In this document: positions 1-11,704 of the stretch, piece after piece
Layout of the letters: every line of letters starts with the position of its first letter
Numbering within the stretch: position 1 is the stretch's first letter
Assembly (NCBI GenBank): GCA_022575985.1
Contig: JAKSXM010000007.1
Span: 870,501-934,500, forward strand
Reading direction: 5' to 3'
Length of the DNA stretch: 64,000 nt
From: Anagrus nilaparvatae
Taxonomy: Eukaryota > Arthropoda > Insecta > Hymenoptera > Mymaridae
Program-made: the position numbers and the translations under genes
The notes under the pieces: model-generated
Database searches by the model: none
Seen by the model: the letters and a program-made list of their open reading frames with translations, nothing else
What the model was told of the DNA's origin: nothing

Positions 1-262
1 ATTAAAAGATTCACACTATCAAAAAACAAAATTTATACGATTCTTTATTTTATCATTACATAATGACACAATTAAATAATAATTCTGCTTAAAATAAGAT
101 CCTTAATCTCTAAATAAATTAAATTTAATTGCTAAATTATGACAGTAAATATACACGTATTATTTTTAAAACCGTTTTGATTTTTTTATTTATGAGAAAA
201 TGTAGTCAAGACTGCAATTAAAATATTTCTTTGTGTAAATTTTATGTAATTTTTTTTCTTAG

Positions 263-375
263 ATGTTGAAAAAGTATCTGATGGTCTCTGCCAAAAAGAC
301 GCAGAAGAACAAAAAGCCCGAGAAGAAGCTGAAATAGCCAAAATAGAAGCCGAAGAAGCCGCAAAAAACCAATAA
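263..375 (+). CDS. Terminal coding exon of an unrecognised gene
   Basis: A pyrimidine-rich acceptor (tttttttcttag) ends at 262. The exon then reads in one frame from 265 to a TAA at 373-375, with two leading bases that complete a codon from an exon outside the window. The encoded tail is about 37 residues. After a short segment with one Cys it becomes a strongly charged run rich in Glu, Ala and Lys (for example DAEEQKAREEAEIAKIEAEE), which looks helical or coiled-coil. AATAAA signals lie at 428-433 and 584-589, as expected for a 3' end. The rest of the gene is upstream and I cannot name the family. Confidence 0.55.
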
Positions 376-1217
376 GTACATCTTAGAAAATTATTTATTC
401 TTTACTTAAATTATTTGTTTAGTTTAGAATAAATTTTATGCTAATAGTTATTTCATAAAAAGTAAAAATTTTTTTTTCCTTTTTGTTTCAATTCGAAATC
501 ATGTATAAAATATTGTTATTTTCTTAAATTTGTTATTAAAAAATCATTTTTTATGTTTATAAAATATAATTAAATAATCGAACAATAAAGAAAACTTATA
601 CATAATTTAATATTCATTATTATTTTTATCTCATCTCCTGAAAATAAATCTATTGCATTATTTTAAACTCTCAGAGTCGAATTGACAGTCGAAAATTCGT
701 GGCATAAAGCTCATATTATAATATAGGTCACACTTTATAATATTAGTTACTTGATGAGTTGCGAGATGACTTGAGAACTTAGGAATATCTCTAGACGCAT
801 TAAAAAAAAATAAGTAAAGGTTCTGACCCTGTTTACAACACCGGGTTTTTCCCATTTGACATAAAATATTTTTTTTTATAGAAAAGGCCCAATCAATGAA
901 TCCCTGATTTAGGGCATCCTTTAGCCATGGGTTATTTTTTTTTTTTTAACGAATTAACAGGACAAACCCTTTAATGTAGACTTTTTACCGGAAAACTCTT
1001 TATTTGGCTGCTAACATGAAAATAAACTTTTTCGTATTTTGAATAAATAATTGCTGGCTTGATATGATATTAAAGAATTCTTTTCATATAATAATGAGTT
1101 TCTTGAAAACCCGTCATTATAGTTACTCTATCTTAAAGTCCAAAATTGGTTACAATTATCAAAAGTTTTTTTAGGTAAATTTTAATTTTTTGTTAATCTA
1201 ATCAATGGTGAAAAAAA

Positions 1218-1305
1218 TTTTTCTTGTCAGTGGCCAGAAAGCACGTATTTCCCGGGCACTGCGCGACCGGAAAAGACGCATTTTCTGCCACTGACAAAGA
1301 AAAAT
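1218..1305. repeat. Hairpin repeat, first of an adjacent pair
   Basis: The left arm around 1218-1240 (tttttcttgtcagtggcc...) pairs with the right arm around 1280-1305 (...ccactgacaaagaaaaa). The loop is GC-rich and contains cccgggcactgcgcgacc. It stands out sharply from the AT-rich flanks. It looks like a short MITE or a hairpin remnant. Confidence 0.5.
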
Positions 1306-1312
1306 CGTATAC

Positions 1313-1427
1313 GACCCTTGTCCATAAATAAAGAATGACCCAAATCGCAGTTTACCAACCTCGGCTTCGATTCAGATGGTAATTTACGTGAGATTTGAGC
1401 CATTCTTTACTTCTCTGGACACGGGCT
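1313..1427. repeat. Hairpin repeat, second of an adjacent pair
   Basis: The left arm (gacccttgtccataaataaa then gaatgacccaaatc, 1313-1346) is imperfectly complementary to the right arm (gatttgagccattctttac then ttctctggacacgggctc, 1392-1428). It directly abuts the hairpin at 1218-1305. A diverged copy of the middle and right part is recognisable at about 33186-33265. Confidence 0.5.
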
Positions 1428-4007
1428 CATAATATACTAATTGACCAGTAGAATGCTAAATTTTTAAAATCGTATAAGCATTGTATTCTCCTAATTTGAC
1501 AGTTGATAAAAATTGCTTGGATATTAATTGATTACCAATATGAGTAAAATTAGGGTATCAATTACCAGTATTTTTAATTAAATGAGCTAAAATATTGAGA
1601 ATATTTTTTTTTTTGTAAACGACACTCTGCAGTCGAATTATTTCTTGATTTTTTTTAAACTGTCAAGTTCATAACTATAGTTAAAACTTTTAAGTTTTAT
1701 AAAATTATCTTTTGGTCATTCTAATAAAAAATCGCTCAGCGGGCTTATGAAAATACCTCTTTCCCGAACGCAAACTCTTATGGGCCTGAGGGTGCATTTT
1801 ACATAACTGACTTCTTATAATAAGCTTAGTATACGAAAATTAACCCAAAAAAGGCTAATTTTAAGTTTTATTCTTTTATATATAGTTAATTTTGTTTAAT
1901 TTATACCTGAATAAGGGTCAAGAACCTATAGCTGCTATTAAAAAATTTCAGATTTATTTTTAAAATTTTGAAAGCTATACTCTCGGCAGAAAATTTATTT
2001 TCATTTTTGCAATAAATTAAAGAAGCCTCAGTTTTTATACTTCTTTTTTATTTTAGACCTCTATGACCAAAACAGAACTTGATCCCTGATAAAACCTTCG
2101 AAATATAATGCTTCATGAATTAAATAATTTTAAAAGTGCAAATTTTTAATATCATTTCAACAAAGTGACCTTTTATTGAACGTCTTTTTATTTTTAATTA
2201 TATTTTTCAATATAAAAAAATGTGCCTTGAAAATGAAATAGCATACATGAATAATAAAAAGATGAATGTTAGTTAATATAAACTTTATATTTTAATTTAT
2301 ATTTCTTTATAAATATTATAATATCATATACTATAGTTCCTATTTTCTGTTTATCAAATTCGGATGCACCCATGGTCTATATCTCATAAATTATCAAAAA
2401 TATCTGCGGAATTCAATTATATAAGATTTCTAAGGATAGTTTCGGGTTAATTATATTTCTATAAAAGTGCAGGACAGGATTGGCTTTCAACATTTTAAAA
2501 TTTTAAATTTTCTTATTTTCACATTTATTTAAGTCAATTATGCACCCTCAATATTAAAAAATTAAGTAAAAAAATCGATTTAAACTTTATAAAAAATATG
2601 CTTTTATCGTAAAAGAAAAAAAAATTGACAAAAGCAAGCAAAACCAGAAATTATCTCTGGTAAAATGCACCTGCTTAGAATCTGCAAAAATATCAAAACG
2701 TAGCAAATGTGTTGCTGTTATACTTATGACTCAGTCAGTCGACCAAGCCCCATAATGAACAATGTCCGAAAAAAAAGAAATGTTTTCAGAATGTAATAAA
2801 ATATAATTTGAATTGAATAATGTAAGTTTTCAATGATTATTAATTATTTTTACATGAAAAAAATGAAAACTTATAGTTATAAAAGGTAATAAAATAAACG
2901 CAATTTGTTTTTTAAAAAATTATTAACTACAAATTTCATTTTTAACTTGTATATTTCTTATAAAATTTTAGTTATTTAACAAATATTATTATTATTAAGG
3001 TATAGATAAATGCCAATATATTAGTAATTATTAGTTAACAAAAAAACAGAAAAAAATGGTGATGTTACTTTTTATTAACTACAACAAGATAATCTACATA
3101 CATGTAATAACTATGATTTTAAATCAAAACGTATATATAAAATACGTAGATAATAAGTATAAGCTCTATTTTTTAGATATTAAGACTATAATAAAACACA
3201 TATTTTTCAAAAAAACATTTAAGTATAAAAAAGTTTATGCTAACTTATTTTAATCATTTCTTTTCTCATTATATTAATACTTTTATCATTATTACTATTA
3301 TAATTGAAAAAACATTTACTTTCTTTGAAAAACGAATGTAGACCAATATTTATGAAAATAGTAAATACACTTAAATATAAAATTACAAATACTTTTTTTA
3401 TATTTTTTTATATGTTAAATTAAAAATTCTATGAATTATTAAACTTAGAATTTTAATCATCAAACTTTTTACTTGATGTTAATAAAAATGTTCATTATGC
3501 ATCTTTGAGTAAATAACAAAAAATTATGAAATTAGGAGGTTTTAACATAAAATTTAAAATAAATTGCTTTTTTTTAAAGTTAATTCATTACTAAGAAATC
3601 ATTTCAAATCGACTTACAAAAAAATACAATTCAAATTTGTTTTCTGCTTTATTATGGCTTACTTTATTATGCTTTCTTTATGTGTATTTGTTTTAGTCTA
3701 TTTTTTCAATCTCTCTACATATTTTTAGGACGAAATCGAAATATGTCTATTTAATAAACCATTTCATCAAAAAACAGGAAGCAAATCAATCAGAAATTCT
3801 TTCAGAAACCTTAAAACTGAAATAATAAATTTAATTTATTAAAAATTAAAAATCGTTAAACATTGTTTTTTTTTTTATTTCAATTTAAAAATGGCAGTTA
3901 AAGGGAATGATTTTAATCTTTATATAAACAATTCAATATTCATTTTATGTAATAATTTTTAAAAATCACTGATGTTATTGAATTTACATTAACAAGTTTT
4001 TAAAAAT

Positions 4008-5243
4008 CTATGTTTGACTAGAAGCGTAAATAGGTCCTGCTTTTTGTTTTGCAAGGTCTGTTGCTTTTTTTGCCGCATCTTTCATTTTTTCTGCTCTATC
4101 TTGAAGAGAATGTTGGAAATCTTCAGCAGCATGTGAAAATTTTGATAGCGATGTTTCATCAACCTATAATTTTTTTTATTTTATACCTAATTTTAATTAT
4201 ATAATTTTGTTTGATATTGATTTTATAAAAAAAGACTATTGAAACTTATTCATTGGTATAAAATAGAAACTAAATTAACATACTTATAAAGCAAAACTGC
4301 ATAAAGAGGTTTTTTAGGTATGCAAGTTTTTATAAACAGTTAATATTATGTAATTTTATATATAAGCTGAAATAATTTCAAATTAATGCCCAAAATTTTA
4401 TAACTAATTTAAGTTTTCTTGATTTAATAAATACTAGCATATTAGATTATCAATAAAATGAAAATGATTATATTAAAGATTTAAATCATTATACAATAGT
4501 TGAATTGAATTTTTATTAACTTACTCTTGAAAATCCCATTTGTGAAAGATTTGGATTCATATATTGAGCTGTTTGTGGAAACATATGTGCTAAAACGTAA
4601 TTAAATCCTTGTGACATTTTAACACAATTTTTCTTAAATCTATCCATTCCAAAAGCTTGTATAGCTCTACTAAAGCCAAAAACTTGACTTTCTATCCAAG
4701 CCGATCTTGTGGCGACTGTCCATTCTGGATTTTCTGGAGATACAGTGTACACAACTTTTTCAATGACACTCTTAAAAATAAATTTAAAGTTTAAAACTAT
4801 TTAAAAAATTTTTATTTAGATTAAATTAAAGCATATATTACCATCACTTTTGCATAACCTAAATTTCTTGTATAAGTAGTTAAAACTTTTTCTTTTGGAT
4901 CAACGATACTTTCTTCAACAATTTTAACATTATTTTTGCTTATAAATCTTTCTCCCCATTTTGGTACACGATTTGTTTTGGTCAAAAGTCTTGTTGAATA
5001 TAATTTGCCATCTTTTATTTCTCTGTTTACTGTATCTTCACTTAACACATGGGTACTGAAAGAAATAATTTTTATTTTATCATATATCAATGAAATACAA
5101 TTTCTTTATTCCAAATAAGTAAAGGTTAATTAAAATTGTAAATTACAATACCTGTTAGGATTAGGATATCTGTTCCAGAACCCTTGAGTCACTTGTATCC
5201 AATTAAATTGAAATGTTGTTTGATTTTGAAAATATTTCACCAT
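4008..5243 (-). CDS. prel: PRELI-domain mitochondrial lipid-transfer protein (preli-like / PRELID1)
   Basis: Four exons on the minus strand: 5243-5152, 5055-4842, 4770-4525 and 4163-4008, all with GT..AG borders, giving 708 nt and 235 aa. The protein begins MVKYFQNQ and carries the PRELI/MSF1 landmarks: FWNRYPNPN, then [32 protein letters not shown], and the Trp/Phe-rich half with [17 protein letters not shown]. The C-terminal exon encodes a Lys/Ala-rich helix ([18 protein letters not shown]), as in PRELID1. Family members carry phosphatidic acid across the mitochondrial intermembrane space, in complex with TRIAP1, for cardiolipin synthesis. Length and exon phases agree with a complete gene. 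The start is the only ATG that gives the conserved MVKYF opening. The PRELID1/prel branch is preferred over PRELID3/slowmo because of the start and the helical tail. Confidence 0.93.
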
Positions 5244-6229
5244 TGTTGTAACTTATTTTTCTATTTTTTTAAATTTTAAATAAAATAGTTCGCTATTCCA
5301 TTTATTTATTTTTTCTGAAATAAATAAGCATTCACTTACAAAAAAACTAATACTTACAATTAATTAAAATATAAATATTAATATGAGTTTGTATTAATTG
5401 GTCTGATAATTCAGTATTCTTGGCAATAAAACATTATATCCATAACCTCAACTTATAAAATTATCCTACGTAAATACAAATATTATGGTAGAAATTTACT
5501 ATAATAATAAATTTATCATTCTCATGAATGAATTAATTTATTGTATAAGCGAAATCACTTATTGTAAACGTAAAATTTTCTTAAAATTGGTAAATTTAAG
5601 AAACACTTCAAGGACTTCAACGAACTCCGAAGGAAAGTTGTATTCTATTTATATTACATAATAAATTTTTGGCTCTGTATAATTATAACTAATAAACAAC
5701 AGTAAAATTAATTTATACGTTACTTACATACTATAATTAAAATTATTTTTATTTGTTAACTCATTCTAAACTTTTTGGAGCACGTAAGCATGCTTCGTTT
5801 TTCGGATAATTTTTTCGGTCAATTTGTGAACGTGTGTTTATGCACGAATACTACGCCAGAAAAACAATCATAAGGTGGAGACATCTGCTGACTATTTTTT
5901 CAACTATAAGTAACAATACATGTGTTGCATTGTTGCATATATTCTGGGTGCATTACATATTGCATGCAAAAAAAAATATATGTATGATTATTTTTATGAT
6001 TATTTATATGATTTTTCAAAAACAGCTAATTTTTTAAAAAAACGTTAAAGTACATTTTTCTAATTTATCAGACTTTTTTTTTTGTCAAAAAAAAATTGCT
6101 TTTTTCGATTTACAGAAAATTAGCGGAATTTATTAGCGTATTGTTAATGAAAAATACAAACAAACAAAAATTGCAATTCATTAAAGCATATTATTTGAAA
6201 ACTTTAATTATTGCTGCTGATCAGAAAAC
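5244..6229. other. Upstream region of the PRELI gene, no gene seen
   Basis: AT-rich. The 5' UTR and promoter of the minus-strand PRELI gene should lie in its left part, but I cannot fix a TATA box or initiator. A slightly more GC-rich patch lies at 5765-5880. No coding region or ordered repeat is seen before the tandem array begins. Confidence 0.4.
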
Positions 6230-9200
6230 TAAAATTAGTCCTTAGAAAAATTATTAGAAATTTCTGACACTAAAAAAATATAAATTATTGTTACACCATA
6301 ATTCTGGATATTAGTATTTTCATATAAATAAATTAAGTACTAAGTCCAAAAAGAAAAAAAATTATTGTGTTTTTTTAATCTTTTTATACAAAAAATTTTG
6401 AAAAAAAAAATTTCGAAAAATTGCATATCAAATGGAGAAATCCTTTAAAACCATAATTCTGGATATTAGTACTTTCATAGAAATAAATTAAGTACTACGT
6501 CCAAAAAGAAAAAAAATTATTGTGTTTTTTTAATCTTTTTATACAAAATATTTTGAAAAAAAAAATTTCGAAAAAATTACATATCAGATAGAGAAATCCT
6601 TTAAAACCATAATTCTGGATATTAGTATTTTCATATAAATAAATTAAGTACTAAGTCCAAAAAGAAAAAAAATTATTGTATTTTTTTAATTTTTTTATTA
6701 AAAAAATTTTGAAAAAAAAAATATCGAAAAATTACGTATCACATGAAATAATCATTTAGAAACGATAATTCTAAATATTCGTACTTTCGTAGAAAAACAT
6801 TAAGTACTACATCCTAAAAAAAAAAAAAATTGGCATTTTTTATATTTTTTGGTGGCAAAAATTTTGACAAAAAAAATTTCAAAAAATTAAGTATCAGGTC
6901 CAAAAAATTACTTTTATAGAGGTTCTTAAAACTAGTACTTTCTTGGAAGCAAATTATGTACTGCGTTCAAAGAAAAAAAAAAATTGGTGTTTTTTGTATT
7001 TTTTTATGACAAAAATTTTGGGAAAAAAATTTTCAAAAAATTAAGTATCAGATTTGAGATATCGAGTAAAAACCATACTTTCAAATATAAGTACTTTTAT
7101 GGAAATAAATGAGGTATTACACATAAATTAAAAAAAAAAAAAAAAAGTATTTTGAAATCTCTTGATGAAAAAATTTTTAAAGAAAAAATTAGATCTTAAT
7201 TCCATAATGGTTGTTAAATACCACCGATTGCAAAATTTTCAAATATTAGTACTTTCATGGAATTAAAGGAAGTATTACACTAAAAAAAAAAAAATATTAC
7301 AGATTTTTTAATTTTTTTGTTTTTTTAATTTTGAGAAAAAAATTTTGAAAAAAAAAGTATCAGGTCCAAAAAATTACTGTAAACGAGGTTCTTAAAACTA
7401 GTACTTCCATGGAAATAAATTAGGTACTACGTCCAAAAAGAAAAAAAAGTTTCGTATTTTTTGTATTTTTTTGTGAAAAAAATTTTAGGAAAAAAATTTT
7501 CAAAAAATTAAGTATCAGATTGGAGATATCAAGTAAAAACCATACTTTCAAGTATAAGTACTTTCATGGAAATGAATGAGGTATTACATCCAAAATAAAA
7601 AAAAAGGGGTGGGTTTGAGATTTTTGGATAAAAAAATGTTTGGAAAAAAAATTAGGTCTTAATTCGATAATGGTTTTGAAATATCACTAGTTACAATATT
7701 TTCAGATATTAGTAGGGTAATTCCATGGATAAATAGCACAAAATGGAACGCGAGGTCTCAGAATTAAAAAATTTTATTTTTATTCGAAAAAACTACTTAA
7801 AATTAGATAATTCACCAAATCTGAAGGTTTTTTATAGATTTTTAAGAGAGTTATGCTGTTCTAAAGTTTTTTGGTAAAATTGCTCTCCTCAGCCACCATT
7901 TTTGAAAGTTCCGTAAAAAAGCTCCGGAAAACGTTAAAAAATAAAAAAAAAAAAGGTTTTCGATGTAAAATTTGATGAGGAATTCGAATTTTCAGTCAGA
8001 TTTTCCCCATTCTGTGCCCATTCGCGGGAAAATTCAAATTTCTGCCCCAAATTTGACAACTTTAAGTGAAAATAGCTGAAAGGCTTCCCACTGAAAAAAA
8101 AATTTTTTCTTCTGAAATTTTTCGAAAATTTCATATATATCATAGAAAAAATTTTCCTGAGGGTAATTTTTGATATAAGAGAGTAATGCTGATTTTAGTG
8201 AATTTTTCAATTTTCTCATTTTCGACTTGTTAGTTATATTGCTAATTTCCCGCTTAGTCACGTGACCAAATGAAAATCTGACAAAAAAATTGAATTCTGC
8301 AGGAAATTTTACAAGGGTATAGTAATTTTGGTAGCCTTAGAATAATACATCTCAATTTGACAAAATAAATAAAATTGATTTTAAAAATATAGAAAAAATG
8401 AAAATCGAAAAATGTGATTTTATTGATTTTTGTGTACTTTTTTAATCATTTATAGACATTTCGATGAAAAATAAACTCTAAACTTTAAAAAAAACTTATT
8501 TTTCATTATTAGTAAAACTAATTTTTGTTTCCCCAAAAGAAGTACTTTTATTTTTAGATTTTTCATGATTTTTAGACTAAAAATGAAAAAAAAATCAAGA
8601 AAATCCCATTTTAAAAATATTCTTTTTATTAAATTTTTATAATTAATTTTAATTATTTTGTCAAATTGAGATGTATCATTCTAAGGCTACCAAAATAACT
8701 ATACCCTTGTAAAATTTCCTGCAGAATTCAATTTTTTTGTCAGATTTTCATTTGGTCACGTGACTAAGCGGGAAATTAGCAAAATAGAGAAAATTGAAAA
8801 ATTCACTAAAATCAGCATTACTCTCTTATATCAAAAATTACTCTCAGGAAAATTTTTTCTATGATATATAATATATGAAATTTTCAAAAATTTCAGAAGA
8901 AAAAATTTTTTTTTCAGTGGGAAGCCTTTCGGCTATTTTCACTTAAAGTTGTCAAATTTGGGGCAGAAATTTGAATTTTCCCGCGAATGGGCACAAAATG
9001 GGGAAAATCTGACTGAAAATTCGAATTCCTCATCAAATTTTACATTGAAAACCTTTTTTTTTTATTTTTTAACGTTTTCCGGAGCTTTTTTACAGAACTT
9101 TCAAAAATGGTGGCTGAGGAGAGCAATTTTACCAAAAAACTTTAGAACAGCATAACTCTCTTAAAAATCTATAAAAAACCTTCAGATTTGGTGAATTATC

Positions 9201-9738
9201 TAATTTTAAGTAGTTTTTTCGAATAAAAATAAAATTTTTTAATTCTGAGACCTCGCGTTCCATTTTGTGCTATTTATCCATGGAATTACCCAGCACTTTC
9301 ATAGAATTAAATGAGGTATTACACCAAAAAAAAAAAAATATTGCACTTTTATTTATTTTTCTATTTTTTTAATTTTGAAAAAAAAAATTTTGAAAAAATT
9401 AAGTATCAGATCCAAAAAATAACAATAAACAAGGTTCTTAAAACTAGTACTTCCATGGAAATAAATTAGGTACTAAGTCCAAAAAGAAAAAAAAAATTTG
9501 TATTTTTTGTATTTTTTTGTGAAAAAAATTTTAGAAAAAAAATTTTCAGAAAATTAAGTATCCGATTCGAGATATCGAGTAAAAATCGTACTTTCAAATA
9601 TAAGTACTTTCATGGAAATAAATGAGGTATTACATCCAAATTAAAAAAAAAAAAAAGTAGTTTGAGATTTTTTGATGAAAAAATTTTTGAAAAAAAAATT
9701 AGGTCTTAATTCCATAATGGTTGTGAAATTTCACCGGT

Positions 9739-9740
<2 letters not shown>
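6230..9740. repeat. Tandem array of ~155-bp degenerate units, interrupted by an insertion
   Basis: A block of the form 'attctggatattagtacttt...ataaattaagtactaagtcc' followed by A-rich and T-rich runs recurs at about 6295, 6450, 6606, 6760, 6910, 7060, 7215, 7375 and 7535. It resumes after the insertion at about 9295, 9430 and 9590. The first three units are nearly identical; later units diverge and alternate between two subtypes (ending 'aggtccaaaaaattact' and 'agattggagatatcga'). This is satellite or minisatellite-like DNA between two housekeeping genes. The array is split by the foldback element at 7715-9291 and ends in a CA microsatellite. Confidence 0.8.
7715..9291. mobile_element. 1.58-kb foldback element inserted in the tandem array
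   Basis: The left end starts gggtaattccatggataaat and the right end is its reverse complement (...atttatccatggaattaccc). The two arms match over roughly 660 bp each (about 7715-8385 and 8635-9291), around a ~250-bp AT-rich centre. Short open frames appear in mirror image in both arms because the DNA is inverted; they are not genes. The flanks AGTA (7711-7714) and AGCA (9292-9295) look like a 4-bp target duplication with one change. Removing the element and one flank copy restores the array motif attagtactttcat. No transposase is encoded, so it is non-autonomous. Confidence 0.8.

Positions 9741-9746
<6 letters not shown>

Positions 9747-9770
<24 letters not shown>
9747..9770. repeat. (CA)n microsatellite
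   Basis: An uninterrupted CA run follows catacata at the end of the tandem array and directly precedes the next foldback element. Confidence 0.9.
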
Positions 9771-9797
9771 ATTTTTGAGTCGGACGCACTGGGACCG

Positions 9798-10299
9798 AGC
9801 TATAATGCGGTCAAAGTTTAGACCTTTTTTACTAAATTTTCAAAAATAGATATTTCACAAAAGAAAAGAAAAACGCGTTTTTGATGAGTTTTTTTGATTT
9901 TTTGGTAGTCAAAAGTGTTATATATGGGTATGTAAAGTTTTTTACATATAATAATATGTTTGTGGATGTAAAATTTTGCATATATATGTTTCTGCACTCT
10001 CACACATAGACGTTGAAACCCCTAGAACGTGCTAGAACGTGCAAAAATGGATACTAAATAAAATGCATGTTCTAGAGGTTGCAACAGCTTGCAACGTCTA
10101 TGTGTGGGGGTGCAGAAACATATACATGCAAAATTTTACATCCACAAACATATTATTATATGTAAAAAACCTTACACACCCATATCTAACACTTTTGACT
10201 ACCAAAAAATCACTAAAACTCATCAAAAACGCGTTTTTTTTTCTTTCGTGAAATATCGATTTTTGAAAATTTGGTAAAAACGGTCTAAGCTTTATAGCT
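9798..10299. mobile_element. ~500-bp foldback element
   Basis: The left arm (agctataatgcggtcaaagt ... through 10030) is inverted in the right arm (10070-10299, ending ...gtctaagctttatagct). The arms are about 230 bp around a short centre with the repeated motif ctagaacgtg. Both arms translate to the same peptide pattern (KHI-AKFYIHKHIIICKK) on opposite strands, which is a by-product of the inversion. No transposase is present. Confidence 0.7.
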
Positions 10300-11704
10300 A
10301 CAATTTTTAATTCAAACTTTTTTTTATATTCTGCTTACTTTTTGAGTTATTTGCAAAACACCGTTTTGACCCAGCTTTTGCCCCCCCCCCTTGGGGGGCC
10401 CAGCACTGGATTTGAATGTCCGATTTTGTTCGCCCTTTCAAACTAGCCCAAAACCAACACATTCCACAACTTTTCATTTCTGGAGGATTTTTATCCAAGT
10501 CGAGATCTTTATTCAATGGCCTATGTGCTATTTTTTCTATTACCATGAAAGTCTCGCGTTAAATGATCTGATCGGTTGACTTTTTTGGTGTTAGTCTGCA
10601 GCTAAGAAGTCAACTAGATTTATAAATAGATGTAAAATTTTTACAATCTGATCAGGACTCCAGTTTTAATAGTGTTTTAACCTATCAAATCCCATTGAAT
10701 ATATAAAATCTCGCTTTATTTCTAATAAAATCCTATTCAAGGACGGGCGTTTTTTTTCGTTAAAATCTTATTAACTGAAACTTATTTTAAAAATAAAAAT
10801 ATAAATATGAATTTTATTATTTTGATAGGCCATTTTGCAGCTGTCATATTTAAAGTAAAAAATTACTTTACGGCATTGAAAACTATAGAGGCTTTAATAA
10901 AAAAAAAGGCTGTTTTGAATGAATAAAACTTAAAAACTGTATTGTACAGAGAGAAGTGGCTGATTTGATAAAGAATTACGCATATATGAAACTTAGTCAG
11001 CTCTTCAAATTGGCCCTAAAGTAATTTTTTACGAAACTAATACTAAAATAAACCATTTTCTCAATTTTTAGTTACAAAGGTTGAAGTCTTAAGTTTTGGC
11101 TGCCTATTTAATTTTTTGACTTTAAAAAAAAGAGATAAAACACACACATATTATAATTAACGTAAAAAAATTTTTTTTTAATTTTGATGCCGATTGAAAA
11201 AGCTTGGGGCGTGCTTGAGTTTGCCGTTCGAAGTCGGCAAGAGCCAAAATTATTATTTAAATTAATCCAGATAATTATTTTCAATAGAAAATGTGATATT
11301 TAATATAAAAAATAAAAATTTGAATTTCGCGCCACGACTATTTCGACTTTACTATATATAGTGTGTGTGGCTTCTCCATTCTAAATATTTATCAAAGAAC
11401 TAAAGAAGATATAGTATATATATAGTATATTATATCTCTCTTTTGTAGTTTGATATTATATAGAAAAACACAGTAGAAAATAAAACATTAAATGTCATCT
11501 AGAATATAAAAAAAAAAGTTCATTTACCTCTTCCACTTAGCTGATTACAAATGTTGATATTTAATAACAATTTACAGCAGTTAAAAGTTCATGATAAAAA
11601 CAAAACTTCCTAGCCTTCAAGCTGCTCCAAAATTATTAAAAAAATTTTAATAACTCCAATTTGAAGATTCACGTGTTCAATAATTTTTATCATACTTAAA
11701 AAAA
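10300..11704. other. Gene-free interval upstream of APC7
   Basis: It contains a poly-C run followed by a G run (about 10381-10400, ...ccccttgggggg), which can form a small GC hairpin. The rest is AT-rich. The APC7 promoter should lie in the last few hundred bases. A stretch rich in tatata is at 11340-11460, but I cannot assign a core promoter. Confidence 0.4.

Larger units (their letters stand above)
376..4007. other. Gene-free AT-rich interval
   Basis: 3' flank of the first gene and, at the right end, the 3' flank of the minus-strand PRELI gene. An AATAAA for that gene reads on the minus strand at about 3874-3879. Short open frames here, such as 3056-3253, are AT-rich and lack coding character. 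The only structure I see is the pair of hairpins at 1218-1427. Confidence 0.5.

Noticed and set aside
3056..3253. 65-codon frame
   Set aside because: AT-driven composition (Lys, Ile, Tyr, Asn), no family or splice support.
7934..9155. Open frames encoding the same peptide at 7934-8143 (-) and 8949-9155 (+)
   Set aside because: They are mirror images produced by the two arms of the foldback element; low-complexity, no start context, no family.
9818..10277. Matching frames at 9818-10003 (-) and 10089-10277 (+)
   Set aside because: By-product of the inverted arms of the ~500-bp foldback element.
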